NCBI GenBank assembly: GCA_034401135.1
Contig: JAWZSP010000003.1
Span: forward strand, 5,456,001 to 5,520,000
From: Volutella citrinella
Lineage: Eukaryota > Ascomycota > Sordariomycetes > Hypocreales > Nectriaceae
Length of the DNA stretch: 64,000 bases
Direction of reading: 5' to 3'
Part shown: piece after piece, positions 10,268 through 21,544 of the stretch
Layout: each line of letters begins with the position of its first letter
How positions within the stretch are numbered: position 1 is the first letter of the stretch
Notes under the pieces: generated by a model
The model's database searches: none
Seen by the model: only the letters and a program-made list of their open reading frames with translations
Told to the model about the DNA's origin: nothing
Position numbers and translations under genes: made by a program

Positions 10268-12219
10268 TGTACGTCAGAGGACGCCCAGCTGGAGGCAAAG
10301 TGAAGGTATGAATGGTGGGGACAGGGCAAGGTTTGCCGAAGGAGTTGGTATGCGGGTAAAAAGCAAAAAGCAGATGGGGAGAATCGAGGCTTTTTAAATG
10401 CTCCAGCCGTGATAACGGCAAGACGGCCATCACGGCCTCTACCCCAGCTTTTCCAAGTAGCGCTTTCGCCGTGGGAGGTGGGCAAGCTTTCGGTGGACCC
10501 GACAAGGGCAGAGCGATATGAGATCGGACGAACCGAAGTAGCCCGAGTAGGCATCTGGCCAAGTCAGGGGATGGGAGCCAGACACACAATGATGTGTGAT
10601 TGGATTGCCCCAGCGCTTGAGGGGGCACCGTCTGTTCTGTTCCTGATTCACGTGGAAAGCCAAATTGCCCGTAGAACTTCTGGTCCTTCCACCATCCGGC
10701 AATAATACCTCGTTCCGGCTTAGCCCAAGGTGAGGTATCGTTAGCTTCGCTGCCTGCCCCGGTATTCAGTGCTGGTGGTCCAATAGATGTCGATGTGGCG
10801 ATTGGGCTCACCGAAACGCGGGGAAGAAGGGGGTCTCATCTCCACTGCTTGCCGCTTCTCGAAGTGAGGGTCGCTTCGCCTTGCCCGGGGGAGGTCTCGA
10901 GGGAGGTTCATGACGGAATCGATGGATATGGGTTACAACAACGTGAACAGCATCGGGTGGTTGGCGGTAGCCTGAACGTGAAGCAAACCTATGATGAGGA
11001 CGCAGTTCAGAGCCCAGACACATCTCCAGCGATCCGGTCTTATCACCTCGCTACTCCTCTAGCCATCTCGCCAAGTGGGCTTCTCGTCGAGATACCTATG
11101 ACCTCAGATAACCAGCGCCCGCAACAGTTGTACCTTGTGACTGCACACCACCACGGAGCTAGCTCAGCCTAGTGGCAAACGTGATCGGCTTCGAAGCCGA
11201 GGGGCGCAAGGGCCACCTTGGGATCGCAGCTGAGGGTTTGAGCGTAAGCCTCCAGCTTCTCGATTATCTTCTCCTGTCAACCAAAACCAACAAAGTAAAG
11301 CTAAGAGAAAATCGTCACAGCTCTGCGGATAATTGGGATTGCCCTTTGTCCTATGTAAATCTACAAAATTCCTGGTTCTGCCCGCCCCAACTGCGGTGGA
11401 GTAGATATCCATTGGCAAGCGACCAGATGAACGTGTAGCATCTAAAAGCGTAGGCCGCATACATTTCTACCTATTCCAGATTAGGTAAGAAAGTGAGAGC
11501 ACCGTTTAGCGAGGTCAAGAGCTTTGACAGCCTGGACCCTTAGACTCTGCGTTTTAGCGAGGGCCAATAATAACCACGATGCAGACTGTGTTGGAGACGG
11601 CCCGAGGACCTGCGTGAGAGGCTGCGAATGAACGCAAGGTCCAGAGCTGAGAAAAAGTAAATACAAGCACAAGGTTGGCGGTGACGGGACCCAAAACAAA
11701 TAGAGTTGGGGCGCCGGGCCGCAGTTTGTGCAACCTGGAATAGGGGTCTGTCTCACACGCACAATGAATGTCTAATTTCCTGTCTCACCACGATGTTACC
11801 AGACCATCTAAAAACAACTACAGGGTTTATGCACATTGATGCGTCTTGTTGATCATGGCAGCCGACATTAACTTTACTTTTGCACCTGCAGGCTTAATGT
11901 GTATATTTGCCCATAGCAAGATTTGTCTCGCCCACCGCAGCTTTGCCACCAACTACCACATCATACATGATCCAAACTTCCTTTGTGCTGCCATGGCGTC
12001 ACATCTACCCCCACCAGAGCCTTGAGCAAACGAAACACGGTTGACAGAGCAAGAAAATATCAAACTGATTATCCAGGAGCCCCTCTGAGTCAGCTGAGGC
12101 ACCCCAAGGCCACGTCGTACTCGCACACGGCCAGGAAAATTCGGAGCAATGTCTCCATCATCAACACCAGCCCTGACATTTTTGTCCCTGATTCGAAGGA
12201 CACAATTGCGAAAACACCA
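10268..12219. other. intergenic, about 2 kb
   Basis: Promoter of the permease and leader of the next plus-strand gene. Open frames here are short, overlap on both strands and carry no domain. The frame open from 11983 is contiguous with the downstream gene but looks like leader sequence. Confidence 0.4.
10410..10415 (+). promoter_or_regulatory. GATA-factor motif TGATAA upstream of permease
   Basis: One HGATAR match about 145 bp before the permease start codon. AreA/NIT2-type GATA factors bind such sites under nitrogen limitation. A single short motif is weak evidence. Confidence 0.3.
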
Positions 12220-14331
12220 ATGAACCCAGGCCAAGACGAGGCTATCATGCCTGATTCAAGCCCCAAAATGGACGCCCACGCCACCGCCAGCAACCCAGTG
12301 CTGTTCATCACCTCAATCCTCTGCCTCACAGGCTACTGGTTTCTTCACACATGCGTGGAACACTTCCTTCGATGCTACCATCCCACAATGTACGGACGGC
12401 TTCAGGGCGAGTACCGGCTGCAGAAGCTGATCCCAGCCATTGCCAACTTCGTCTACATCCTCGTCATGATATTCATCATCTTCCCTTCCTGCTCCACGGC
12501 TGCATGGACCACTCCAGCTTTATACCATGAGCCTCTCAACAACGCAGGCACCATCTGCGTCGTGTCTCAGACGACCGTCTGGGTGTCTGAGCTGCTCATG
12601 TACTTTGCCACCAACTACCATATGTTCCTCCACCACCTGATCTCGGCCGGCGCCGTCTTCAACTTTGTCCAGAACCCCCAGCTCTTCCAGATACATGCGC
12701 TCTACATCTTCATTGCGATCGGCGTTGGCGGGCTGGGCGACTACGTCCGCTTCGCTTTCAGAATGGCTGGCTACGATGTCAAGGGCCACGCGGCCTTCTT
12801 CTACATCTCGCTCGTTTCCGCGTTCAACTACGGCGTTGTCAAGTTTGTTTTGGTGATGCGATGCGCACAAAATATGATGCAGTCTCCTTATCAAATCAGC
12901 CATTGGGTCGGGGCCTGCGGAGCCCTCTTCTTCGCCATCTACTGTCTTCATAATTCGTATCGAAGACTGAAATGGCTGGGCATCATCGTCGATGATCCTT
13001 CGAGACCGTTTGGGATCATATTTGCACACGCAATTCCCATTCACCTCAGCCATTTGCTTTTCGGCATAACCCTCTCGGGGACATTTCTGTGCAGCATCAT
13101 CACCTATGCCATTCTTCAAAACAGATTCATCGATCATGGAGAGACGCGGTCGCTATCTGTTCAGATCTTGTTGTCTTTATGGCTGTCCTTTACCAATTCT
13201 CTGGTCCCTGGTGGCCCCAGCTCCGGGCAAAGTGCCACGGTCAATGTCGAGACGGTTGTTTTTCGCCTGGTACCCATGATGGCGACAGGACTGGGCGCTT
13301 TGGGTATTTTTTTCACATCCCAGAACTTGGACCAGGCAGAGCTATGGGCTGTTGTGTCGCTAAACTCGCCTCTACTCCAGGCTGGGTTACGGGTCGCCCA
13401 TTTTTATTCCACGCACACGCCTGAGCGAAAGGACGAACATGGAAAACCTATTGGATTTGGCCAGAAGAATATGGAGTACATCATCGAGAATGTGGGAATG
13501 TTTCTTCTCTCTTGCGTCTTCCTTGGGAATGGCCTTTTGAGTCTAAGCAGAGCCGGAGCGCTGGCAGCTGCTTTTTCGCTCATGTCCAGATTGGAGAGCC
13601 CCAGTAAGTCCATCCTTGCTCCCTCAGCAACGTAGCTGACTCTTGTCAAACAAGAAATCATTCGTATTCCTGTCATGGTTACGATACTGGCCAGCAGAAT
13701 CCACGATCCATTCGATATCTCAGTTCTCTCGGCCTGCGTGGTTCTTGGAGGAATCCTCCTTGGGCCCGATGCACTAGTCCTCCTATTCCGCAAGATCAGA
13801 TCAACAACACGAGCCAGGCCAAGGCCAAAGGTCAGGGATGAACAACTGCCAGCCACTCCATCCCGCTTCAACTCCGGAAACGCCATCATTTTCGGCGCCG
13901 CTGTCCTCCAGATCCTTCTTTTCCACGAAGCTGTGCGTGGATCTGCCCAACACCGTGAGCTTCCCATGGGCTTCATAAATGTGAAGATTACTCTTCAAAG
14001 CCCGGAGACCTGGTTGGGGGCATTTTGTCTATGCTTTATTCCTCTAGTCCAGCTCGGAGGACTAGCATTATGTTGGAATCTCGTCCAAAAGTGCTCCGGT
14101 TTCTCTTTCAATCGGGCATGGTCGAGAATCGCCTCTTCGCCTTATCTCTCAGTTAGTGCAGGTGTATTCATCGATTTTCTGACCAACTCTTTTCTCACCG
14201 CCAGGGGACGGTCTCTTTTCCGTTCGGATACTGGCACATTCGTCCAGCAGGAACAGCAACCGTTGCCGTTTGACGCTCCAGTGGCAAACCAATCTCTGGG
14301 ACAGGGCTCAGCGGTCAGCCCAGTGGCCTAA
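12220..14331 (+). CDS. polytopic membrane protein of unknown function
   Basis: Two exons (12220-13603 and 13655-14331) give 686 residues with roughly 14 predicted membrane segments. The first half has the spread of helices seen in TLC (TRAM/LAG1/CLN8) proteins, with a paired histidine in HMFLHHLISAGAVF and a GLGDYVRFAFRM block, but I cannot confirm that domain by eye. The second half contains AELWAVVSLNSPLLQAGLR and further helices, ending in a Gln/Pro-rich tail. The Met at 12220 is preferred because it lies just before the first hydrophobic segment; the frame stays open upstream to 11983 and Mets at 12247 and 12268 also fit. The 51-nt intron (GTAAGT..CAAG) restores the frame. Lipid-related or transport work in internal membranes would be only a guess. 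Confidence 0.65.
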
Positions 14332-15148
14332 CAGGCATTGCCTTGTTGTAGGTTGCCAAAACCATCGAATCCCACGGTTTTACTAGCCATTAGGCTACCA
14401 CTACCTTAATGTGCAGTGTCAGGTCTTATTTTGAGCTGTAAGTTGTTTCGAACCATCAATCAACTGTTAACAGCTGACACCCTCCAGAGAATGGATGAAC
14501 TCACATCGTGTCGGCAATGGTGGGCCATCATCCCAATCTACATTCAGATAATATTATTTATTGTCTAGAATTCGCTGCCGAGTCTTCCAGCAACCTCATC
14601 GCTCCTGACTGCGAGACAAATTCCTCCGCCACATGTTTGGCTAGTTCGAGGGGTATCATCATCGAAACGATTTGGGGGCTATGGAAACCATTTTACCCAA
14701 CGAGAGTGCCGGCATAGGCGGCTCGAACGACGACATGTTGCATCAGTAGCGACCTTATAGCCTTTAGCTAAGAGTCTCAAGTTGTACGATGGACAGGTCG
14801 CAGAAAGGGTAGTGGAGTGCTCAGGGTTGCTTGTCTTTGCTTGCCACGGCTGTGTTTGTTTCTTGTTTAGTTGCATGTGCAGTAGCTTTCAATTAAATTT
14901 CGTTTCAAAAGTTGACAATCCAGGCGGCTGGTTTGTGGCTGCGCATGCATGGAGCCATGGACTGCTTCAGCCTCACTCGCGTGGTCCCATGTCTTTATCC
15001 CGAGCTTGCATTGCAACCTTCCAACAGTCTTCAATATTTGCTACATACTCTCGTTGAGAACGAAGGGTCCAAGAATCAAACAAACAGATCAAATCAATCC
15101 ATCAATCCAACGGGCACTTGGCGAACGTGACAGACCACGGTCGTACAA
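14332..15148. other. intergenic between convergent genes
   Basis: About 0.8 kb holding the 3' ends of the polytopic-protein gene and the peptidase gene. No domain-bearing ORF, tRNA or repeat seen. Confidence 0.4.
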
Positions 15149-16906
15149 TCACCACCGGGCTGGCCAGTCCATTTCATGAGCAAGCTCCACCTGGGCAAGA
15201 TGGATCTTGCTCTCCTCCTCGTCATCGCCAAACCTGGCAACAGCCATGGCCTGCTGTTCCTCTGGAGGCGCAAAGTAGTTGCTCTCTGCTTCGCACTGCA
15301 CATCCGAAGCAGGCAGCTTGCCCTCGTAGAGAAACTCCCGGACACGCTGGGCCAAACACATGGACGGAACCGCCACGCTGCAGTGGCCGTAGCCGAGGAC
15401 CTCAACCAGTCGCGAATCTTTAAAGGCCGCTCGGGCAACCTTTGCCGACTTGAGGGGGCACACCGGATCGTACGTCGTCGACAAGATGAGCAGCGGGTGC
15501 GCAGTTTCAACGCCCTTGGCAGGACGGAACGCGTGCGTCTTGGGTAGGTTCCACTTCTGCCTCTGGAAGTAAAAGGAATTATCAGTCATTGCGAAGCTCG
15601 AGACGTTGAGGAACGGGACGATCATATCCAGCAGTCCCTGGCGGTCCTTGGGCCAGTACTCGGGTCCGCTCAGCGCGTCGTTGAGGTGCACGACCTCGTT
15701 GGCCTCGCCGTCGAGCGAAAAGCCAGCACCGACGCCAAACGCCATGAACATCTCCGTGGCATTTCCCTTCATGACAGAAGCAAGGCTCTTGGCGGCCCTG
15801 TACCAGTTCTCGGGTTTGTACAGGGCCGAAAACACGGCCTCGTAGTAGACCATCTCGTAGTCGACCAGGCCGTAGATTGAACTGTTGACGTAGACGTTGA
15901 TGGGCTGGTCCTTGAGAGCTGCGAGGAAGTCGAGGACCTGCGCTTTTATCTTTTCGGCGGTGTCTCCGAGGTATGACAGCGCGCAGTTGTCGCCAGCTCC
16001 GAGGCAGTGCATGAAGAAGCCGTCGAGGACGTCGTCGGTGCTGTCGAACATCTCGATATCCAACAAGCCGCTGTACCAGTCAAAGACATTGGCCACTCCG
16101 TCTATGATGACTCGCTCGGAGCGCTCCGGGAACAATGCGGCGTACGTCTGCCCCAGAATGGTGCCGTAGCTGAATCCCCAGTAGTGCATCTGGGGCTGGC
16201 CCAGGGCATCGAGGATGCTGTTCATGTCGGCGGCCGTCTGGGGCGTATTGATGTAGTTGCCGTGCTCACCCATGGTGTCTGCACAGGCGCGTACAAAGTT
16301 GTCAGACCAGGCGTACATGTCTCCGCTGTCGGCTACGGCGTCCTTGTCTCGCACCGAGCCACGGGTCTGACGAGTCTGCTGGTCCGGGTAGCAGATGGCG
16401 AGGGGCGTTGACTGGTTGACGCCGCGGGGATCAAACGAGACCAGGTGGTAGCCCTCGCCGACGATGGCGTTGAGCTGCTTGCCCTTACGATACATGAACT
16501 CGAGGCCGCTGCCGCCGGGGCCGCCCGGGTTGAGGAGAAGATTGCGGCCCTGGGTGGCATTGTGGCCGCGCATGCGGATGAGGGCGATGCTAAAGGTCTT
16601 GTCGGACGGCTCGCTGGCGAATTGATCCATGGGCACGGTGATGTTGCTGCACTCGACGCTATGTTGTTCGATCTCTCCGCATGGCGTCCACGTCAGATGC
16701 TCTCCCTCGTAGCGAATCTGTGGTGACGCGTGCGAGTGGTGTCCGCAGTGGTGATGACGAGGCGCCCCGTGGGACCTCCATGGGATTATGGCACCCAAGA
16801 AGTTGATCGATGAATAAACGATGAATATCAGCGACACGGCCGTCAGAGCCCGTCCAGCCAGGCCCTTGGACCGGTGGCCAGTTGGGGGCATTCGCTTCTC
16901 GTCCAT
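15149..16906 (-). CDS. membrane-anchored alpha/beta-hydrolase, S33/TAP-like peptidase
   Basis: One exon, 585 residues. A cytosolic N-tail (1-18) and one hydrophobic segment (about 19-41) suggest a type II membrane or signal-anchor protein, with a lumenal or extracellular catalytic part holding several N-glycosylation sequons. The alpha/beta-hydrolase core is clear: LLLNPGGPGGSG (oxyanion strand), VSFDPRGVNQSTP, nucleophile elbow GFSYG with Ser246, acid Asp480 in TTYDPVCPL and His508 in GYGHCSV. This set matches tripeptidyl-aminopeptidase-like S33 enzymes, which remove N-terminal residues or hydrolyse related esters. The start at 16906 is chosen over the in-frame Met at 17026 because it gives a compact anchor. 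Substrate is unknown; an esterase role is possible. Confidence 0.85.
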   Translation of the reverse strand: MDEKRMPPTGHRSKGLAGRALTAVSLIFIVYSSINFLGAIIPWRSHGAPRHHHCGHHSHASPQIRYEGEHLTWTPCGEIEQHSVECSNITVPMDQFASEPSDKTFSIALIRMRGHNATQGRNLLLNPGGPGGSGLEFMYRKGKQLNAIVGEGYHLVSFDPRGVNQSTPLAICYPDQQTRQTRGSVRDKDAVADSGDMYAWSDNFVRACADTMGEHGNYINTPQTAADMNSILDALGQPQMHYWGFSYGTILGQTYAALFPERSERVIIDGVANVFDWYSGLLDIEMFDSTDDVLDGFFMHCLGAGDNCALSYLGDTAEKIKAQVLDFLAALKDQPINVYVNSSIYGLVDYEMVYYEAVFSALYKPENWYRAAKSLASVMKGNATEMFMAFGVGAGFSLDGEANEVVHLNDALSGPEYWPKDRQGLLDMIVPFLNVSSFAMTDNSFYFQRQKWNLPKTHAFRPAKGVETAHPLLILSTTYDPVCPLKSAKVARAAFKDSRLVEVLGYGHCSVAVPSMCLAQRVREFLYEGKLPASDVQCEAESNYFAPPEEQQAMAVARFGDDEEESKIHLAQVELAHEMDWPARW

Positions 16907-17871
16907 GGTGGTCGCGTGATCGACGAGGCCCAGTTGCTCGCGCCCGCAGTCCGAGTAATGGATCAAGAGTATAAAATCCGTAAGTCTTGGACTTGTCTCG
17001 GGACAAAGCTGCACGACAAATGACAACCCGTCAACGTGTGTGCGGACAGCGCAATGTGTGAATGGATCAAGTCATCCGATGGGGCCGAAGTGAGGCACCG
17101 ACGATGAGGCGGCTGGGGCAGGGGGGTGAGACACTGATGAGTGTGGGGCTTATCGATAAGCCGTGAGTTGATGCCTCAGCCATCCATCCTCGAAGATGCA
17201 TTCTTGCGCTTGACCGTCACGGGGTGTCGAACTGACGCCTTTACATGAAGCTGAGGGAAACGGAACTTGGCAAGGCCATGACACAAGATAAATTGCACCC
17301 AAGGTGAGGGCTAGGGGTGCTGCGTGTGGAAAGCGAAGAGTCACGTGGGACCATAGAATCGATCAGCTGACAAAACTTACCCTACGACTCCGCATCTGAG
17401 CAAAACCGAGTAATCAAAACAAGACGGGTCGGGTCAGTGCGCGTCTTGGTCGGGGTGACGGCTGCTTGACAATAGGTTACTTTAGAAAGACTCGAAATAA
17501 CAAGCACTTATAGGATTTCGTCATGTTATGCTGAATTACTTTCGGCACAGAGGTATCAAGCAGGGACCGCGGAAGATGCAGTGTGAGTCTTCCAAGGTAG
17601 GACTCTTAGAGATAGCTGGAAGTGGACAGGATCACAAGCCAGGGGAATGAACATATTGAAGCGGTAGGGTAAAATCTCTCTTCAATAGTGTCTGTCGCAA
17701 GCCTAATCGTGAAATGCACCCGTATTGCATTGACATTGTTCCTAGGGACGGACGAGACCCTAAGCCAAGATGATTGGCCAACACCTAGCACCAGCCTTGA
17801 ACTGTAGAGGTAGACAGTTGAAAATAACTGGAAACGTCCAAGGCTGGCAACTGATCGACTAGATGATGAGC
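16907..17871. other. intergenic, peptidase promoter
   Basis: Nearly 1 kb between the peptidase start and the end of the next minus-strand gene. Only short domain-free ORFs. Confidence 0.4.
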
Positions 17872-18137
17872 TTAACAGACGCAGACCTGAAACTGGTTAG
17901 CTGCTGAATCTTTGACGACTTTCAGATGCTTACTCCGACAGGGGGGAAGTCGACTGGGTTGCGACAGCAGCCACGCTTAGCGCAAGCATCGCCTTCAATG
18001 AAACCATAGCCTGCGAAGCATGCTCCAGCCTTCTCACGCTTGAGGTTATCAAGCTTCTGGTCGAGGGCCGGGCCGGCAGCAAGAGGAGTGGCCAGTGCGA
18101 CTCCAGCCATGGCAGTGAGGATGAGGGTGAACTTCAT
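17872..18137 (-). CDS. small secreted protein with six cysteines, split by a 3' intron
   Basis: Exon 1 (18137-17934) encodes a signal peptide (MKFTLILTAMAGVALA) and a mature region with four cysteines (GACFAG, GDACAK and GCC). A 47-nt intron (17933-17887, GTAAGC..CTAAC..CAG) is followed by a 15-nt last exon (17886-17872) reading VCVC-stop, giving 72 residues and six cysteines in all. Without splicing the frame ends four codons further on as GVSI with an even but incomplete set of four. The branch site and acceptor are good, so the spliced form is preferred. A KR dipeptide before the Cys-rich core could be a processing site. Function is unknown; an effector-like or antimicrobial peptide is possible. 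Confidence 0.66.
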
Positions 18138-20335
18138 GGTGATTGTGTTGTTTGGGTGCGAAGAGCTTGTGGATGTGTAGGTGGGTGTGGGTGGATGTAA
18201 AATGTTGGCCAGAGCAGCGGGATTCCCCTGTATTTATGCTACTATTTAGCGACACTGCGGTTCCTGTTCGAATACATAGAAAACCTGATATTCATGATCA
18301 ACGGTCAACCCCTCTTCGGGGGCAAAGACAAGCACCGAAAGGGAGTCGTACACCGCACATCTTTGAAGGGACTTGCATGCCGCCATTCCTGATGCCAGAG
18401 ACATGCGGCCTCTGCCAAGGCAACCCGGCGGTGTAATACCGGCCTCTCATGCTATCGGCTTAAGATGTAGCCTGCTGATTATTGATCCGTGAGCACCGTG
18501 TCTTTCGTGACTCGTGAGAGTGTATTGGTCAGTAGAACAAGGAAAGAAGGAATCTAACTGGATGTCGTTTGTAATTGAACAGCCAGTACACGTTCTTGAC
18601 GTTCTACACCTCCCTACAGCATGCAAGGAAATTATCCCTTGCCGTGGGACAGTGCCGATCCCGTTGAGCGACCGCGGCGCTTCTGCTCGCCGATCCGTGC
18701 CAGTGCTCTCGCCAAGGTCCGGGGTCTCATCGGGTCGTCGGCCATAATATTTCCTGGAGGCCCAGTCGATCGGTTGTTAACCGCTGAATTAATCCAGCCG
18801 CAATGTTAGGGGCTGTGACCAACCACCTAGATTGTGGTTCGGACAGTGGACCGTGAGGGAGTTCCTGCTTTATGATCATGTCCTAATGACGAAAACGAAA
18901 ACACTTTTACATGACGGTGGAAGTCGGCCGAGCCGACTGTCTCTTCAAAGGGGCCCAAGACATTGGCGATGACGAGCATCTGTCTCAGATTCCCGGGCTC
19001 AAAAGCCTCGATTGGCCGGACATGATCATCGCAATAAAGCGTTGGCGGCTGTTTGAGTGGCAAGAGTGGTTGTGTACTCTCCGCAATACACAGGCTGGCG
19101 AGTGATCCATATCATCTCCCTGATCCTTAACGTTCCTTGACTCGCACCCTGATGCCTTTCAGTGATGGCCTACTGAGGCTACCATCCTGCATCTTGCATC
19201 CCGAGTCTCCAACAGAACGGCTTATTTACCTGCGCATCTGCGGACAGACTCACGGCTCAGATGCCTCTGATCCTTTCATCAGTACGATTGCGCGACCGCG
19301 AGCCGTTGCGCGTCTTCCTTGCAACGTGTGTCGCCTGGACAGAGCCATCATTTCGTCCCTTGCCAGAGTACACGGGATGCAGCCGACACAACTGCAGACA
19401 TCGCGAAAGATGATACCGATTGATAGACTGTGGCTGCTGAGAGTGAGCCGTGCAAGCATCATGTCAAGGATTAAATACGACAGATCCCAGAGCCGATCTG
19501 GCCTAGCCGCCCATGTCGTCCGAAGCCATGAGGTGGACTAGGCACTGAGCGGAAATGGCTGAGACATCCCCAGACGCCACCGGTGCCGTACAATTTTACC
19601 TAATGGACTGGCCGCACACAGTAGTATGATTGACAGAATGTACTTGACAAGATGTTGGATGTCACGACCGGACTCCTGGAGATGCCGCGGCCGACGATTC
19701 AAGCGTCGCAGGGGTCTGTCTGGATCCCAGGATGCGTCAGTGGTGCCAAGGGCTGTGGTAGGACACAAAGACCCCTACGGTTTGCCCAAGAGTCCAGGGC
19801 ATTGGACCCCTAGTGATGGATCGTGGCACTAGAATAGCCACTGAACAAGCGCCCTGACTAGCCTGAGCGGCGTGCCTGGCCCGTGCCGGGTGGCTGACAG
19901 GCAGTAAAACAGCCCAACGGCGATGGCTGTGTTACAGAAGTGGCGGAGGGCCCACGTCACCCACACGACTAAATGCCGGACATCCGACACGGCGCTGGGC
20001 CGGGCACCTTGATGCCAATGCCAGGCCATCTCCTCACAGGCCTCCCTTGGCATTACGTAGCTCCAGTCTCCTGCCAAGAAACGCTAGAGCTGGCGGGATC
20101 CGAGCTGGCGAATGGATTGGGCCTATTGCCTGGCTCTTGTGCTTGGGTCGCCGGTAGGGGCTTGCCAGAGGAATACGAAACGGCTGACACGTACAGGCGT
20201 ATAAGCCACGGTCGGTGGAGTTGTAGTGCGGCGACACCGGTTGGGTAGGTTGGGAGGAGGGCCAAGCTGCTATAATAATAAACCCAGCGGCACTGCTTGC
20301 TGCCGTTGATGCTTGTCAATACAATCACAGACACC
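18138..20335. other. intergenic, about 2.2 kb
   Basis: Divergent upstream regions of the Cys-rich peptide gene and the lectin gene. Several ORFs under 135 codons occur on both strands, none with a domain, signal peptide or good start context. A TATTTAT element at 18231-18237 serves the peptide gene. Confidence 0.4.
20271..20282 (+). promoter_or_regulatory. TATA-like element of the CVNH-LysM gene
   Basis: TATAATAATAAA beginning 65 bp before the start codon, in an otherwise GC-rich flank. Confidence 0.45.
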
Positions 20336-21544
20336 ATGAGCTATCGCGACAACGACAATTACCAACAAGGAGGCGGCTACTCCGGCGGTGGCCAGCAGGG
20401 TGGCTACTCCCAGGACGGCGGGCGTCCCACTGGCGGCCAGGCAGACTCCTATTACAGCTCCCAAGACAACCGCCAGCCTTCGTACGGTCAAGGGCCGCCC
20501 CAAGGTGGCTACGGAGGCGGCCGAGACGACTACGATCGCAACGACAACAACGACCGACGCGATAATTATGGCGGAGGGCCCAACTATAGCTCCAACTCTG
20601 GCCCGCCCCCGTATGACGGTCCAAACTCGGGCCCCGGCGGCGAGGGCCAAGACGGCGAACGCGGTCTCATGGGCGCCCTCGCCGGCGGAGCGGCCGGAGC
20701 ATTCGGAGGCAATAAGATAGGCGGCAAGGTTACTGGCCACAGCAAGACATCTACTGTCATTGGAGCCTTGGCCGGTGCCTTTGCTGGCCACAAGATCCAG
20801 GACGGTGTCTCAGACTGGAAGGACGATCGCGACGAGAAGAAGGATGAAGAGAAGCGACGCAAGGAGGAGGAGAAGCGTCGTGAGGAAGAGAAGAAGCGCC
20901 GTGAAGAAGATGACAAGCACCGGCGACGCAAGAGCCGATCCCGCTCGCGCTCGCGCTCTCGATCCCGTTCCCGCTCCCGGTCGCGCAGCAGGTCTCGCAA
21001 CCGCCACGATAACCACCGAAGCCGCGGCGGAGGCGGCAATGGCGGATATACCGACTCGTGCGAGGACATCCACCTCGAGGACGACTCGCTGCTGGTTGCG
21101 CGCTGCTACACCCGCGACGGCTCGCTGCGGTCTAGCACACTCGATCTCGACAAGATCCTCGTCAACCGCGACGGCCGGTTTGGTTGGGCCAGCAGCGGTG
21201 GCGGCGGCGGCGGCGGCGGCGAGCGCGAGGTGACGGTCCAGCAGGGCGACACGCTGCGTGGCATCGCATCCAACTTTTCGTGCTCGTACGACGAAATTGC
21301 GCGCCACAACAACATCCCCAACGCGGATCAGATCTGGCCCGGCCAGGTGCTGCGGATCCCTGGCAGTGGCGGGCACAGTGGACATGGTGCCGGATTTGTG
21401 AGGACGGCGCGCCATGTGAGGCTGAGGGACGGAGGAGCGCGACTCGAGGCCAGGCTAGAGACGCGGGATGGTGATTGGGAGGAGACGTCGATCAATCTGA
21501 ATGACAGGATCACGAATGACAACGGAACTTTGCGACTCAATTAG
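20336..21544 (+). CDS. CVNH lectin with inserted LysM domain, glycine zipper and RS tract
   Basis: One exon, 402 residues, no signal peptide. In order: a Gly/Gln/Tyr/Asn-rich low-complexity N-terminus (1-105); a glycine-zipper segment MGALAGGAAGAFGG..GALAGAFAGHK (about 112-160); a Lys/Glu charged helix; an Arg-Ser repeat (about 200-222); then a cyanovirin-N homology domain split in two. Its first half runs about 238-288 (SCEDIHLEDDSLLVARC), a LysM is inserted at about 299-341 (VTVQQGDTLRGIASNF), and the second half runs about 354-402. CVNH domains bind mannose-type glycans and LysM binds chitin-like N-acetylglucosamine chains; this insertion defines type III CVNH proteins, known in Magnaporthe. 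The zipper suggests membrane association or oligomerisation. Met20336 is chosen because the upstream in-frame Met (20297) precedes it by 13 atypical residues. Dual glycan binding is known for the family; the cell role is inferred. Confidence 0.9.
   Translation: MSYRDNDNYQQGGGYSGGGQQGGYSQDGGRPTGGQADSYYSSQDNRQPSYGQGPPQGGYGGGRDDYDRNDNNDRRDNYGGGPNYSSNSGPPPYDGPNSGPGGEGQDGERGLMGALAGGAAGAFGGNKIGGKVTGHSKTSTVIGALAGAFAGHKIQDGVSDWKDDRDEKKDEEKRRKEEEKRREEEKKRREEDDKHRRRKSRSRSRSRSRSRSRSRSRSRSRNRHDNHRSRGGGGNGGYTDSCEDIHLEDDSLLVARCYTRDGSLRSSTLDLDKILVNRDGRFGWASSGGGGGGGGEREVTVQQGDTLRGIASNFSCSYDEIARHNNIPNADQIWPGQVLRIPGSGGHSGHGAGFVRTARHVRLRDGGARLEARLETRDGDWEETSINLNDRITNDNGTLRLN
20935..21000 (+). repeat. Arg-Ser codon repeat inside the lectin gene
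   Basis: Tandem degenerate CGN/AGN-TCN codons encode alternating Arg and Ser. Codons vary from unit to unit, so the repeat is kept at the protein level rather than being a fresh DNA expansion. Confidence 0.8.

Noticed and set aside
11983..12219. Longer N-terminus for the polytopic membrane protein
   Set aside because: The 79 extra residues are basic, low in structure and precede a more natural start by the first helix; kept as leader.
20270..21415. Several ORFs on both strands overlapping the CVNH-LysM gene
   Set aside because: GC-rich, repetitive sense codons leave other frames open by chance; only the sense frame has domains.
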